Shown: positions 54,756-63,319 of the stretch, piece after piece
Numbering within the stretch: position 1 is the first letter of the stretch
Layout of the letters: each line of letters starts with the position of its first letter
Source: Lachnospiraceae bacterium
Lineage (GTDB): Bacteria > Bacillota > Clostridia > Lachnospirales > Lachnospiraceae
Direction of reading: 5' to 3'
Length of the DNA: 64,000 nucleotides
Assembly (NCBI GenBank): GCA_022483465.1
Contig: JAKVNF010000001.1
Coordinates: forward strand, 806,001-870,000
Made by a program: the position numbers and the translations under genes
The notes under the pieces: generated by a model
Seen by the model: the letters and a program-made list of their open reading frames with translations, nothing else
Database searches by the model: none
Told to the model about the DNA's origin: nothing

Positions 54756-56820
54756 TCACGGCAGCAGTTCGTCCTGCTGTCTGTATTTAATATTTTCAGG
54801 TGTCCGATAAAACGGACATCAGTCCATTTCCATCATCATCTTGTAATGCTCGCCCTGTTCCATTGCTTCGAAGATAAGCTTGAATACATCGATGTATGGC
54901 TGCGCATCAGCGTAATCCTCAATCAGATGAATTTCGCTTCCAAAGCCGGTCGGATTGCTGATGTAGCGGAGCAGAGAATCTGCGAGATGATACTTGGTAG
55001 GATCAGGCCTACCACCGTCTGGAGCAGGTGACATAAACAGATTCTTGTGCTCACCTTCAAGCACACGCTGGCGCAGCTCCTTCCTGTCGTACCCGCACAT
55101 CTGCATGAAGTAGTACTCAAGAATCTGCCGGATGACATTCAGCGCCGGAATGGCTGTCTTGGTCTCTTTCAGTTCCGTCCAGAGAGCCTTATAGGAATTC
55201 TGGATCGGATTGTAATTCTCATCCTCGCTCGGGCGCTTCGGATCAGGCCGCACGCACGGAACAACAGAAGATGTGTTATTTGTCTTCAGAATCTTAAAGA
55301 AGCTCGTACTCCTGAAGTTCTTCTCCTGCTTATAGGTTACTTCACTGTGGAAGTAGACATTGTGCGTCAAAATAAAGATCTGCTTGATGTAATCTCCGAG
55401 TTCCGTGTCTCCCTTGTAATCTGTGTTGTTGTAGCAGACTTCGATCATTTCACGGACAAGAGAACCGACGATATACAGCGTGCTCGAATCCATACTGGAC
55501 ACCGGGTCATCGATAACGACGATCTTCGGCTTTTCTTCTGTGCGGCTCTGGCTGCCACGCACAAGATGATAGAAGTAAAGAAACGAGATAAAGTTGCGCT
55601 CGCCCTCGCTCAGGTTCTTGGCCACTTCGCCGTTTTCGCGGATGACTTCATAGTGGTTCGGAATGTCCTCACGTTCTCTCAGATGAAATCCTTGAAATCC
55701 GGTTTCACGGAGCGTCTCGTTCATCCTGTTGACGGTATCAGATGTGTTCTTGATGCTCTTATTCAACTCGGCAATATCAAAACCGATTTCACGGCTCTGC
55801 TTGTCGAGCTTTTTCCATTCTTCCTCTGCCTTTTTGACTTCTTCATCGGCTTTTGCGTAATTGGCATCGTATGCAGCAATGTGCGGCTGGGCAAGCGATG
55901 CGATATACTCCTGAAACATGCGCTTGCACAGCTTCTTCTGATTGCCAATGTCGTCTACTACGTCATTGTTGGCTTTTATCTTCTTATTGATCTCGTCAAT
56001 AAGAGAACCGATTTCAAGCAGAAGTGAATCCGTATCCTCCAGCGAAACCTCGGTTGTTGGCTTTTCCACCTTTGTGGAAATACGGTCTTTATTGATAGCG
56101 ATGCTTTTCTCCAGAAGGCTCAGCTTGTCTCTGTACTCATCCAGATCAAGAGAAGGCATAATGCTTCCGCTTAGATTACCGTTGAGCGTCCGCAGAATAG
56201 CGGCAGTCTCATTATCGTAAGCTGTCTGGAACGATTTTATATCCGCCAGGTCATTCTGGTACTGTTCATCGAAACTCGCAGCAATTTCTACCTCAAAATT
56301 AACCGGCAGCTTCTGCTGGCAAAAAGGGCACTTTCCTTCTGACCCGGGGACATAGTGAATATGCCCTTCACGTACCCAGGAGGACGCTCCAAGAGCATTC
56401 ATGAATTTGGAGAACGGAGTGTCGCCGCTGCTGATGATCACCTTATCCATAAGTGCATAGCCCGGAAGCCTGCCATATGTAGAGGACGTACTGACGCGGT
56501 CGAACAGTCTGTATGTTTTCAATTCTCCCTTGTATGCGACATCATAGATTCTCTGTATTTCTTCAAGCTTATGAGCAACAGGCTTTTTCACATCTTTGAT
56601 CAGCTTGTATAATGATTCTTTCCGTCCGGTGCCGTCTGCGACCTTACTAAATTGCGTCCTTAATGGTTTCACAATATCAAAAAGTGTCTGTTGCAGCGTC
56701 GGGAGAAGATCGTCGCGGTATTGCTTTTTGCCGTCGACTACCTGTTTCGCTGCTGTTTTCTTTTCTTCAACCTTATCCCTTTCTTCGCCCTTCTGTCGTG
56801 CGGCTTCTTCTTTTTCCTTA

Positions 56821-57128
56821 GGCGTTAGTTAAGAAACGGGTTGATAAGCGATCGCCTAGCATGAGACCACTAATACCTCACTTTGAGCTCGAGCTGGGTA
56901 CACTCCTATCCGTGCTGTGTTGCATCATGTAACAAAGCATCACCTAGATTGCCTAAACACATACACTCACTTGCCGAGTATGTGACTATAAATAACAAGA
57001 TAGGCATTATGCGGAGAAGAAAAGAGCTCCAAATGGGGATTCTATATCTTCATCGGACATTATCGCGTCGAGAGTTCACCATGGAGGTTGTGGTATGGAA
57101 CCCATCAACCCGGTTCTTTACTAACGCC
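56821..57128 (+). mobile_element. 308-bp MITE, copy 2
   Basis: Same length and by eye identical to copy 1 (4760-5067), in opposite orientation. Exact 8-bp duplication TTTCCTTA at 56813-56820 and 57129-57136. Inserted in the ATPase gene, about 100 codons from its start. Confidence 0.9.
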
Positions 57129-57373
57129 TTTCCTTATTGTCGCTGCAGACCGTATAGACACCTGCGACTTCACTGTAATCAGAAAAATTATCGTCGATGA
57201 ACTGCTGATTGTAGACAAGCACATCAAACTTGTCCGCACTCAGTCCCTCGTCCCATTCAACACCATCATCCGCATCTATAGCCTTGGCAATCGTAGATTT
57301 TCCAGCTCCGTTCCTGCCATAAAAGAAGTTGATGAAGGTTGGAGTGATATGTTCGTTCTGCCCCTCGAATGTG

Positions 57374-59921
57374 CTCTATTTCCCGGGTAACTTGATAACT
57401 CTCGGGAATATTTCTGCACAATATTTTCAAAAAAGTGCCTAAAGCACGGTGTTTCTTGGCTACTACTATTGCGAAGCCGGGCAAAATATCGTACAATAAG
57501 TTATCACAAACAATAACTTGAGGACGAATAAATGCCTAGCATTTCTTATCGCAATAACTCATCCGGCACACTTGTTGCTGTATGGCCAGGCTCTACGATT
57601 CAGACGGATCAGGGCCCCAGGAAGCAGGGGCAGAAGTACCTCGGAAAGGTGATCGACAAGGACCGCCTTATCTTCTGGAAACGGGATGAAGGTTACTTCC
57701 ATTTCAATCCGGATGATCAGAGCATCACTGCACTTGAGGCAAAGGATGTCCCGAACGCGGAACAGAACCCTGACGGAGCGCGAAAAGAGCGGCATGTGCT
57801 TGTGGACTTCGGCGACTCCTACTTCCTGAAAACACTGATCGATTCGATCGGCTATAACGAAGTCCTTGACTCTCTCAAATATGTGAATCGGGACACTCTG
57901 TACGCCCTCCTTTTCTATTACATCCTTGAGGGAAAGGCGAACGTGAATGCCGACAGGTGGTATCGACAGAACTATGCATCGTACCTGTTCCCGAAGGCCA
58001 ACATTTACAGCCAGCGGATCAGTGATATGCTGGCAAAGCTCGGCGACGACAGCCAGCGCAGGGACTTCCTTCTTGCGCATATCAAGTATCTGCTGAATTC
58101 AACGGATCAGGAGGTTTCTATCCTGATCGACAGCACCGGAATGCCAAACAAGTGTGATCTCCCGGTCACCCGTGTCAGCAACCATGAGGGCGATATCAAT
58201 ATCGAGTTCCGGATGATTGCCCTTGTTCAGCGGTCTACCGGACTGCCGATCTTCTATGAGATCATCCCGGGCAACATCGTGGATGTTTCCACGACACAGC
58301 GCATCATTGAGCTGGCGAAACAGTATCACTGCGATGTTTCTTATGCCATTGGTGATGCAGGATACTGCTGTCCCTCTACCATGGAGAAACTTGTTCTCTC
58401 TGGCATTGACTTCATGACCCGACTGAATCCCACCTATGATCTGTACAAGCAGATCCTGGATGAGCATGCCGCGGAGCTTAAAGATGACACAAATGCGATT
58501 CGGTACAGGGACCGCATTCTCTATATCGTCAAGGTCGAGACGAAGATCGCCGTCGATCAGGAAACCGGGAAGGACGTCACAGGGTTTGTTTATCTCTGCA
58601 GAGACCGCGACAGCAGCTCCTTCAAGTACACACGGCTGATGAAGACGAAGTCTGCCAGGAAGATGACCTGTGACCAGATCCTCGAGATTTCTGAGCAGCT
58701 TGGTGTTTTTGCCATCGTCACTACAAGAGACCTTCCTGTAGAGGAGGTCCTTCCGGAATACTATGTCCGCCAGGATATCGAGCAGTACTTTGACTTTGGC
58801 AAGAACTATGCAAAGTTCCTTCCGGTACGGCAGCACAACATGGAGACCCTGAAAGGACACATGCTGATTGCGTTCATTGCCACGTTTCTTGTTATCGTCA
58901 TCAAGAATCGTCTCGGTATGGTGGACAGCAGGTATGTGGAGGTATCCCCGGCACTTGCCAAAGCTCTGGATGAACCTTCCGAGGATGCCATGACCGACAA
59001 GAGCGGGAAGAGCTTCCTTGAACAGATCCCAGTTGGGCAGGTTTTCAGGGAATCTCCCTCCAGCCTGTTTCTGGAACTGCGTGGTCAGAAGGCGGAGGTT
59101 TTTGATGAGGTCATTCTCCCCGAGATTCCGATCCGACAGGCCAGAGATTTCTACGATGCCTTCCGGATTGCCAGCCCTTTCAAGATCAATCGGAAGGACA
59201 ATGCGCTCACCTATGTCTTCAAAGAGGGTGAGAAAAACAAACTCACAAGGAAGTACGCATTTGCACGCAAAGCTTATCTCTCGGATGATGAAATCGAGAA
59301 AAAGCGCAAGGCAAACGAGCTGATTCGCGTGAGAAAAGCGGCGGAAAAGGCAGGGCTCAGGATTGCTGAGGATGATGCCAGTGGAAAATCCGTTGCTTCT
59401 TTCGACACGAATAGCAGCGATCCGTTGACAGTACCAGAAGCCGGCGTCTCAGGTGAAAAGCCAACAGATGTCATCACAGATGGCAATGGTGCAATACCTG
59501 CTCCGGACAAAGGAAAGCAGGATGCAACTTCTGTACCGCGGACAGCCGACTCTTCAGACGGAATAACGAAAAAGAGAGGCCGGGGCAGACCGCCTGGATC
59601 CAAGAACAAGAAGACCCTCGAGCGAGAGGCAGCCGAGGCAGCTGCAGGTATCGTACACGTCAAGAGAAAGCCAGGCAGGCCACCGGGATCCAAGAACAAG
59701 AAGACACTTGAGCGTGAGGCCAGGGAAGCAGATCTTTCCGGGACAAAGCGAGACGGGGCCTGAGCAACAAGCGAAGTTATCATTGAGTTCCAAAAACAGG
59801 AGCCGATTACCATGGATCCGTAATATTTAGCCCATTATTTTCCGCGGGCGAAGTTCCAAAAAGCCCGCGGTTGATGGAAAGTTGAAAAGTGTAAAGTTAT
59901 CAACATACCCGGGAATTAGAG
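57374..59921 (+). mobile_element. IS1634-like insertion sequence, copy B
   Basis: Element of 2548 bp with ~28-bp imperfect terminal repeats (CTCTA(T/A)TTCCCGGGTA ... TTGATAACT) and a 5-bp duplication ATGTG at 57369-57373 and 59922-59926. It splits the ATPase gene at codon 15. Confidence 0.88.
57532..59763 (+). CDS. IS1634-like transposase with a C-terminal double AT-hook
   Basis: Transposase of 743 residues, larger than usual. Core landmarks: VSILIDSTGMPNKCDLPVTR (first Asp), CDVSYAIGDAGYCCPSTMEK (second Asp), and the Y-R-x-D-I-E-x2-F segment EYYVRQDIEQYFDFGKNYAK (Glu). The last ~60 residues hold two copies of GRPPGSKNKKTLEREA, each with a G-R-P AT-hook core preceded by basic residues (KKRGR, VKRKP), which should bind the minor groove of AT-rich DNA. 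The tail is absent in copy A at 9232-10953. Starts at 57532 behind GAGGAC. Confidence 0.88.
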   Translation: MPSISYRNNSSGTLVAVWPGSTIQTDQGPRKQGQKYLGKVIDKDRLIFWKRDEGYFHFNPDDQSITALEAKDVPNAEQNPDGARKERHVLVDFGDSYFLKTLIDSIGYNEVLDSLKYVNRDTLYALLFYYILEGKANVNADRWYRQNYASYLFPKANIYSQRISDMLAKLGDDSQRRDFLLAHIKYLLNSTDQEVSILIDSTGMPNKCDLPVTRVSNHEGDINIEFRMIALVQRSTGLPIFYEIIPGNIVDVSTTQRIIELAKQYHCDVSYAIGDAGYCCPSTMEKLVLSGIDFMTRLNPTYDLYKQILDEHAAELKDDTNAIRYRDRILYIVKVETKIAVDQETGKDVTGFVYLCRDRDSSSFKYTRLMKTKSARKMTCDQILEISEQLGVFAIVTTRDLPVEEVLPEYYVRQDIEQYFDFGKNYAKFLPVRQHNMETLKGHMLIAFIATFLVIVIKNRLGMVDSRYVEVSPALAKALDEPSEDAMTDKSGKSFLEQIPVGQVFRESPSSLFLELRGQKAEVFDEVILPEIPIRQARDFYDAFRIASPFKINRKDNALTYVFKEGEKNKLTRKYAFARKAYLSDDEIEKKRKANELIRVRKAAEKAGLRIAEDDASGKSVASFDTNSSDPLTVPEAGVSGEKPTDVITDGNGAIPAPDKGKQDATSVPRTADSSDGITKKRGRGRPPGSKNKKTLEREAAEAAAGIVHVKRKPGRPPGSKNKKTLEREAREADLSGTKRDGA

Positions 59922-59971
59922 ATGTGGCGCTATTCAGAGTGATTCTCCGTATAGATGCTGGCATTTTTTCA

Positions 59972-60223
59972 TTAGTTTCGCTTGTCCCCATGTGCCTTGT
60001 CTGCTCCTTTCATAACTGCGTCTCCATTCTTTATTTTGCCTTCTCTGATCCATTCATCGACCTCAGAAATTTTAAATTTGTATCGTTTTCCGGCCCTGTA
60101 TACCGGCAGCTTTCCTTCTTTAATCCATGTGCGAATCGTGTCCTGGCTAACGCTCAGATAATCTGCGATATCTTCAAGATTTACCCATTTTTCAACGTTC
60201 ATGTTTTCGTATTCAACACTCAT
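59972..60223 (-). CDS. Excisionase-type HTH DNA-binding protein
   Basis: Protein of 83 residues with a MerR/excisionase-like winged HTH: VNLEDIADYLSVSQDTIRTW, then IKEGKLPVYRAGKRYKFKIS, and EVDEWIREGK. Such proteins often accompany R-M and phage genes. Good ribosome site (GGAGGTAACAA before ATG 60223). The ATPase gene starts 8 bp behind its stop. It may regulate the operon or be a structural partner. Confidence 0.88.
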   Translation of the reverse strand: MSVEYENMNVEKWVNLEDIADYLSVSQDTIRTWIKEGKLPVYRAGKRYKFKISEVDEWIREGKIKNGDAVMKGADKAHGDKRN

Positions 60224-60263
60224 TTGTTACCTCCGTATATCCGTGCTTCTCATGAGCTGAATG

Positions 60264-60923
60264 CTATGAAATTGTCGCTACATTTATTCCTCTGCTTTTT
60301 AACAACGCGATCAAGTTTGCTTTCTTGATTGTCCAATGCGGATCATTCAATTCGTTGTATTGTGCTGCTCGTTTGAGGTCAAGTTCTGTCGCCATTTCAT
60401 TCAGAACCTGCTGTGGAACATCCGACAGAATGAAATACGAGATGATGAGCTGATGACCATCTCTTTCGATATTCGTCACAATCCCATAGGCAGCATAATG
60501 ATCTGCGTCTGTATATCCGTAATGGTGATTCTTGCTGGCAAATATCGCTGGGAACGCCCTCACAGCAAGCTGCGCTTCCTCATCAAGCCGGGCGTACTTA
60601 GCCTTCAAATCGTCATCGATGCTTTCTGTCAAAGCAAGACTTGTATCGATGGTAAATGTTCCAGTAGTGTTCTCATACATCTCGCCCTCGACTACAAACA
60701 GATTGTAACAATCCGTGTTCATGGTGATGACTTGCTGGCCCATGCCTCGTCTGCCGGTATGGCTCACCGGAATAACAACCTGAATGGTGTTATTCGCCTC
60801 GTAATGTTCTACATATCCGATCTGCTCGCCTTCGCCGGACTGTTCCATATGGATACCAACCTGCTGAGGCTGTTCCATCGTTGGAAGCTGAGAAGAGGAC
60901 TTCTGAAGTTCATTTTTCTCCAC
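60264..60923 (-). CDS. Unknown defence-operon protein B (QIGYVEH motif near the N-terminus)
   Basis: Protein of 219 residues with a GTG start at 60923 (GGAGGACTGAG upstream). Residues ~26-40 carry MEQSGEGEQIGYVEHYEANN, the same motif as the C-terminus of protein A. The body is a globular alpha/beta domain: VVIPVSHTGRRG, MNTDCYNLFVVEGEMYENTT, a helical stretch KARLDEEAQLA-like, then AFPAIFASKNHHYGYTDADH and a C-terminal HWTIKKANLIALLKSRGI helix. I recognise the C-terminal pattern from other uncharacterised proteins of conflict loci but cannot name a family. Upstream protein A ends 5 bp before. Confidence 0.75.
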   Translation of the reverse strand: MEKNELQKSSSQLPTMEQPQQVGIHMEQSGEGEQIGYVEHYEANNTIQVVIPVSHTGRRGMGQQVITMNTDCYNLFVVEGEMYENTTGTFTIDTSLALTESIDDDLKAKYARLDEEAQLAVRAFPAIFASKNHHYGYTDADHYAAYGIVTNIERDGHQLIISYFILSDVPQQVLNEMATELDLKRAAQYNELNDPHWTIKKANLIALLKSRGINVATIS

Positions 60924-60927
60924 AGGC

Positions 60928-61842
60928 TCAGTCCTCCTTCTTCCCGTGAAAATGCTCTACATATCCGATCTGCGTGCCATTACCCGATTGCTCAAAACGG
61001 AAATTGAACACCTTCGGCTGATTGATTGTCTGTTCCAGGTTCTGTTGCGCGTTTTCTTTTGATTCATAAACAGAACCTATACGTTCCGGCTCAGGATCAC
61101 TTGCCTCATCCGGTGCCTTTTTATCCTCGTAATTCATAAATTCCGAAGGCATGCTATATGTAAGTTTCACCTGCCGATCACTGTCTTCTCCGACACAGGC
61201 CTCATAAGGACGTTCATTATTTCCTTCCGTGGGCGGACACCATTCTTTATAAGTCTCTTGCCCTATGGAGTTTTTCTTTACCTCGACGATGCAGTAATGC
61301 CAAAGTCCAAGAAGAAATGATTCCAGGCAAATAGTTGTCTGCCCCAGCAGTTCATCTTTGGTAATAGTTTCACCTGATTTTTCAGTGTAGAACTTTGTAT
61401 CACCATCTATTGTTCTGTCTGCATCCAACAGCTCTAGTAATGCTTTCACAAGAAAAAAATCCTTATGGGTGTCTGTTCTCAAGTCCAAATATTTATTTGT
61501 AAACTCTGTCATCTGAGCTAAGCATCCCTGATAATCGTTCTTTATTCGCTCATCAAAAGATTTCTTTGCTGCTTTATCGTTGAAAAGAAATGGACGCCAT
61601 CCCCAAGTAGCGCATGATTTGAACTTTAAAGTCCCATCTCGCATTGATTTATTTTCTGAATCTTCCGGGTCCTGAATGTCTGGCGTAATGATTCTTGCCA
61701 AAGCCATAAGTGTCTCCGGCTCAGTTATGCCGCTTTTCTTTCCCGCGTACATCTCACCTTTAGAAATCATCTGTTTGCGAGCATTAGATATCAATATAAA
61801 AAATGTTCCCCCGCACAGTCTCCATTTATCTCTGTTATCCAT
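60928..61842 (-). CDS. Unknown defence-operon protein A (QIGYVEH motif at the C-terminus)
   Basis: Protein of 304 residues, first gene of the operon. N-terminal part helical, with WRLCGGTFFILISNARKQMI, ALARIITPDI and WGWRPFLFND. Middle helices include FFLVKALLELLDAD and LESFLLGLWHYCIVEV. The C-terminus is FNFRFEQSGNGTQIGYVEHF followed by 7 charged residues. No catalytic motif is recognised. The shared motif with protein B suggests the two bind the same partner or each other. Start at 61842 behind GTGAGGAC. Confidence 0.75.
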   Translation of the reverse strand: MDNRDKWRLCGGTFFILISNARKQMISKGEMYAGKKSGITEPETLMALARIITPDIQDPEDSENKSMRDGTLKFKSCATWGWRPFLFNDKAAKKSFDERIKNDYQGCLAQMTEFTNKYLDLRTDTHKDFFLVKALLELLDADRTIDGDTKFYTEKSGETITKDELLGQTTICLESFLLGLWHYCIVEVKKNSIGQETYKEWCPPTEGNNERPYEACVGEDSDRQVKLTYSMPSEFMNYEDKKAPDEASDPEPERIGSVYESKENAQQNLEQTINQPKVFNFRFEQSGNGTQIGYVEHFHGKKED

Positions 61843-62030
61843 AGATTGTCCTCACTTCAAAAACTTCGACAAAAGCGACAATCCCGACAACATGAAATAA
61901 AGCAACTTCTACTTCTTAATGATTCTTGTAAGCAAAGCAAGAGTCATTTTCAGTTGGTGGAATGCTTTTATCTACTCTGGGGATATGGATCAGCAACCCG
62001 TAACAAACCCCACTAAAACATTATACCACG

Positions 62031-62067
62031 TGACAATACAGCTCTCAATAAAGGCATTGTATTGTCA
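62031..62067. repeat. Inverted repeat, possible operator
   Basis: TGACAATACA (62031-62040) and TGTATTGTCA (62058-62067) are exact inverted copies separated by 17 bp, in the region between divergent genes. This layout fits a dimeric repressor site. Confidence 0.55.
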
Positions 62068-62173
62068 GAAATTTTTGCTCTTGTCAGCTTCACTTTCACA
62101 GACGTTCACCCGGTGCACAGAGTGGCTCGAGCGGATGTGATGGTCACAAGTAAATATGTAAGTCCGGCTACGA

Positions 62174-62234
62174 GCATGGCGGACCAACAGAGCGAGTTTT
62201 TTACCCCGTTCCGATGGTACCGCCATGCTTTTTT
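62174..62234 (+). terminator. Terminator or attenuator before the sigma-like gene
   Basis: GCATGGCGG and CCGCCATGC form a 9-bp stem followed by TTTTTT, 46 bp before the ATG at 62281. Confidence 0.65.
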
Positions 62235-62280
62235 CATGCCTCCGGTTCTCCTCGGCAACGGGAAGAACAGGAGGTTTTTT

Positions 62281-62916
62281 ATGAAATTACACAAGACCAG
62301 GCGGAACCAGCGTGAGACCTACAAGTATTACGACGCAAACGGAAAGCTCGTAATCGAACTGAAACCCGGAGAAAACGATGTAACGGAAGCAGACATCCGC
62401 ACTCTTCATCTTCTGGATGACAGTGAAGTCAGAAGCAATCTTAAGTATCTGCACGGGAATCAGAAGGAACAGAAAGCCATGGTCGAGAAATGGAAAAAGG
62501 ACTACGTCACATGGTTTGAATCCGCCTATCACCGCATGCCGACTGAAGACGAACTTGCCGTCGCCATGGAAGAAGCTGTACCGAAGAACTGGCTTGGCTC
62601 CATTGAAGAGATGATGGGTGACGGCGATGAGGACGGCGTCGGTGACAAGGCAAGATTCCTCTACACCATCGATGAGCACGACAAAAAGCTGCCGGCGGAT
62701 ATCGAAAGACTGCACGAAGTCATTGCCACAATGAAGAAAAGCTGGCGGGAAATCTATGAAATGAAATTCATCGAAGGATACAACAACTGTGAAATTGCAG
62801 ACAAGCGTGGTGTGTCCGAAAGCGCGATTCGAAAGACTCTGGGCAAAATCACTGAGACGATCAGTAAAGATCCCGTGCTAAGAAAAATGTATAAGAAGGG
62901 TGCGAAATCAAACTGA
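62281..62916 (+). CDS. Sigma-70-like factor of a phage or integrative element
   Basis: Protein of 211 residues, starting MKLHKTRRNQRETYKYYDAN behind AGGAGG. The C-terminal 60 residues form a region-4 HTH (MKKSWREIYEMKFIEGYNNC then EIADKRGVSESAIRKTLGKI). Such proteins are typical for early regions of Firmicutes prophages and integrative elements and probably redirect RNA polymerase or act as plain regulators. The frame is open upstream to 62062 without support. Confidence 0.75.
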   Translation: MKLHKTRRNQRETYKYYDANGKLVIELKPGENDVTEADIRTLHLLDDSEVRSNLKYLHGNQKEQKAMVEKWKKDYVTWFESAYHRMPTEDELAVAMEEAVPKNWLGSIEEMMGDGDEDGVGDKARFLYTIDEHDKKLPADIERLHEVIATMKKSWREIYEMKFIEGYNNCEIADKRGVSESAIRKTLGKITETISKDPVLRKMYKKGAKSN

Positions 62917-62986
62917 AAACGAGGACGGAAGACCTGAGGAGAACTAACTCTCCCCAGGTCTTTCTTTACAGATTAAGGAGGTTTTT

Positions 62987-63319
62987 ATGGAACACAGCTA
63001 TATGCCCGTGATCTACATCTGCGCTCCTTATGCAGATGATCCGAAAGGCAATACGGAAAAAGCAAAAAAGTATGCCCGGTTTGCAACGGACAGCGGATAC
63101 ATTCCGATCTCGCCCCATCTCCTGCTCTCCTTCATGGATGAAGCAACAGAGCGCAGGAAGGCCATGTTCATGGATCTGGTCCTGCTTGGGAAATGTTCTG
63201 AACTCTGGTATTTCGGAGACCGGATCACTTCCGGCATGGACATTGAACTGGAACGCGCCAGAAAGCGCCGCATGAAGATCAGACACTTCACTGAGGACTG
63301 CCGGGAGGTGACGTTATGA
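62987..63319 (+). CDS. DUF4406-type protein (nucleoside deoxyribosyltransferase-like fold)
   Basis: Protein of 110 residues. N-terminal YICAPYADDPKGNTEKAKKY and the later GYIPISPHLLL and GDRITSGMDIELERARKR match small phage proteins of the DUF4406/DUF7768 group, distantly related to nucleoside 2-deoxyribosyltransferases. ATG behind AAGGAGG. It overlaps the primase gene by ATGA. Confidence 0.8.
   Translation: MEHSYMPVIYICAPYADDPKGNTEKAKKYARFATDSGYIPISPHLLLSFMDEATERRKAMFMDLVLLGKCSELWYFGDRITSGMDIELERARKRRMKIRHFTEDCREVTL

Larger units (their letters stand above)
54819..59964 (-). pseudogene. PrrC/RloC-like AAA ATPase, broken by an IS1634-like element and a MITE
   Basis: Three pieces (59964-59922, 57368-57129, 56812-54819) join, after removal of both inserts and one copy of each duplication, to a continuous 2277-bp frame, 758 residues. 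Start MPASIRRITLNSATFEGQNE; Walker A GRNGAGKST (32-40); a CPFC pair (256-259) inside a coiled-coil region, like a zinc hook; ABC signature LSEGERN (~495-501); Walker B IVVIDDP (~525-531); H-loop LTHN (~576-579); and IRQILEYYF (R656, E660), placed like the Arg/Glu of the PrrC/RloC anticodon-nuclease motif. It may be an SMC-like ATPase with tRNase activity. The start lies 8 bp behind the HTH gene. As present it cannot be made in full. Confidence 0.88.
61843..62280. other. Divergent control region between defence operon and phage-like module
   Basis: About 440 bp containing the inverted repeat at 62031-62067 and the plus-strand terminator at 62174-62234. No gene was recognised. Confidence 0.55.
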
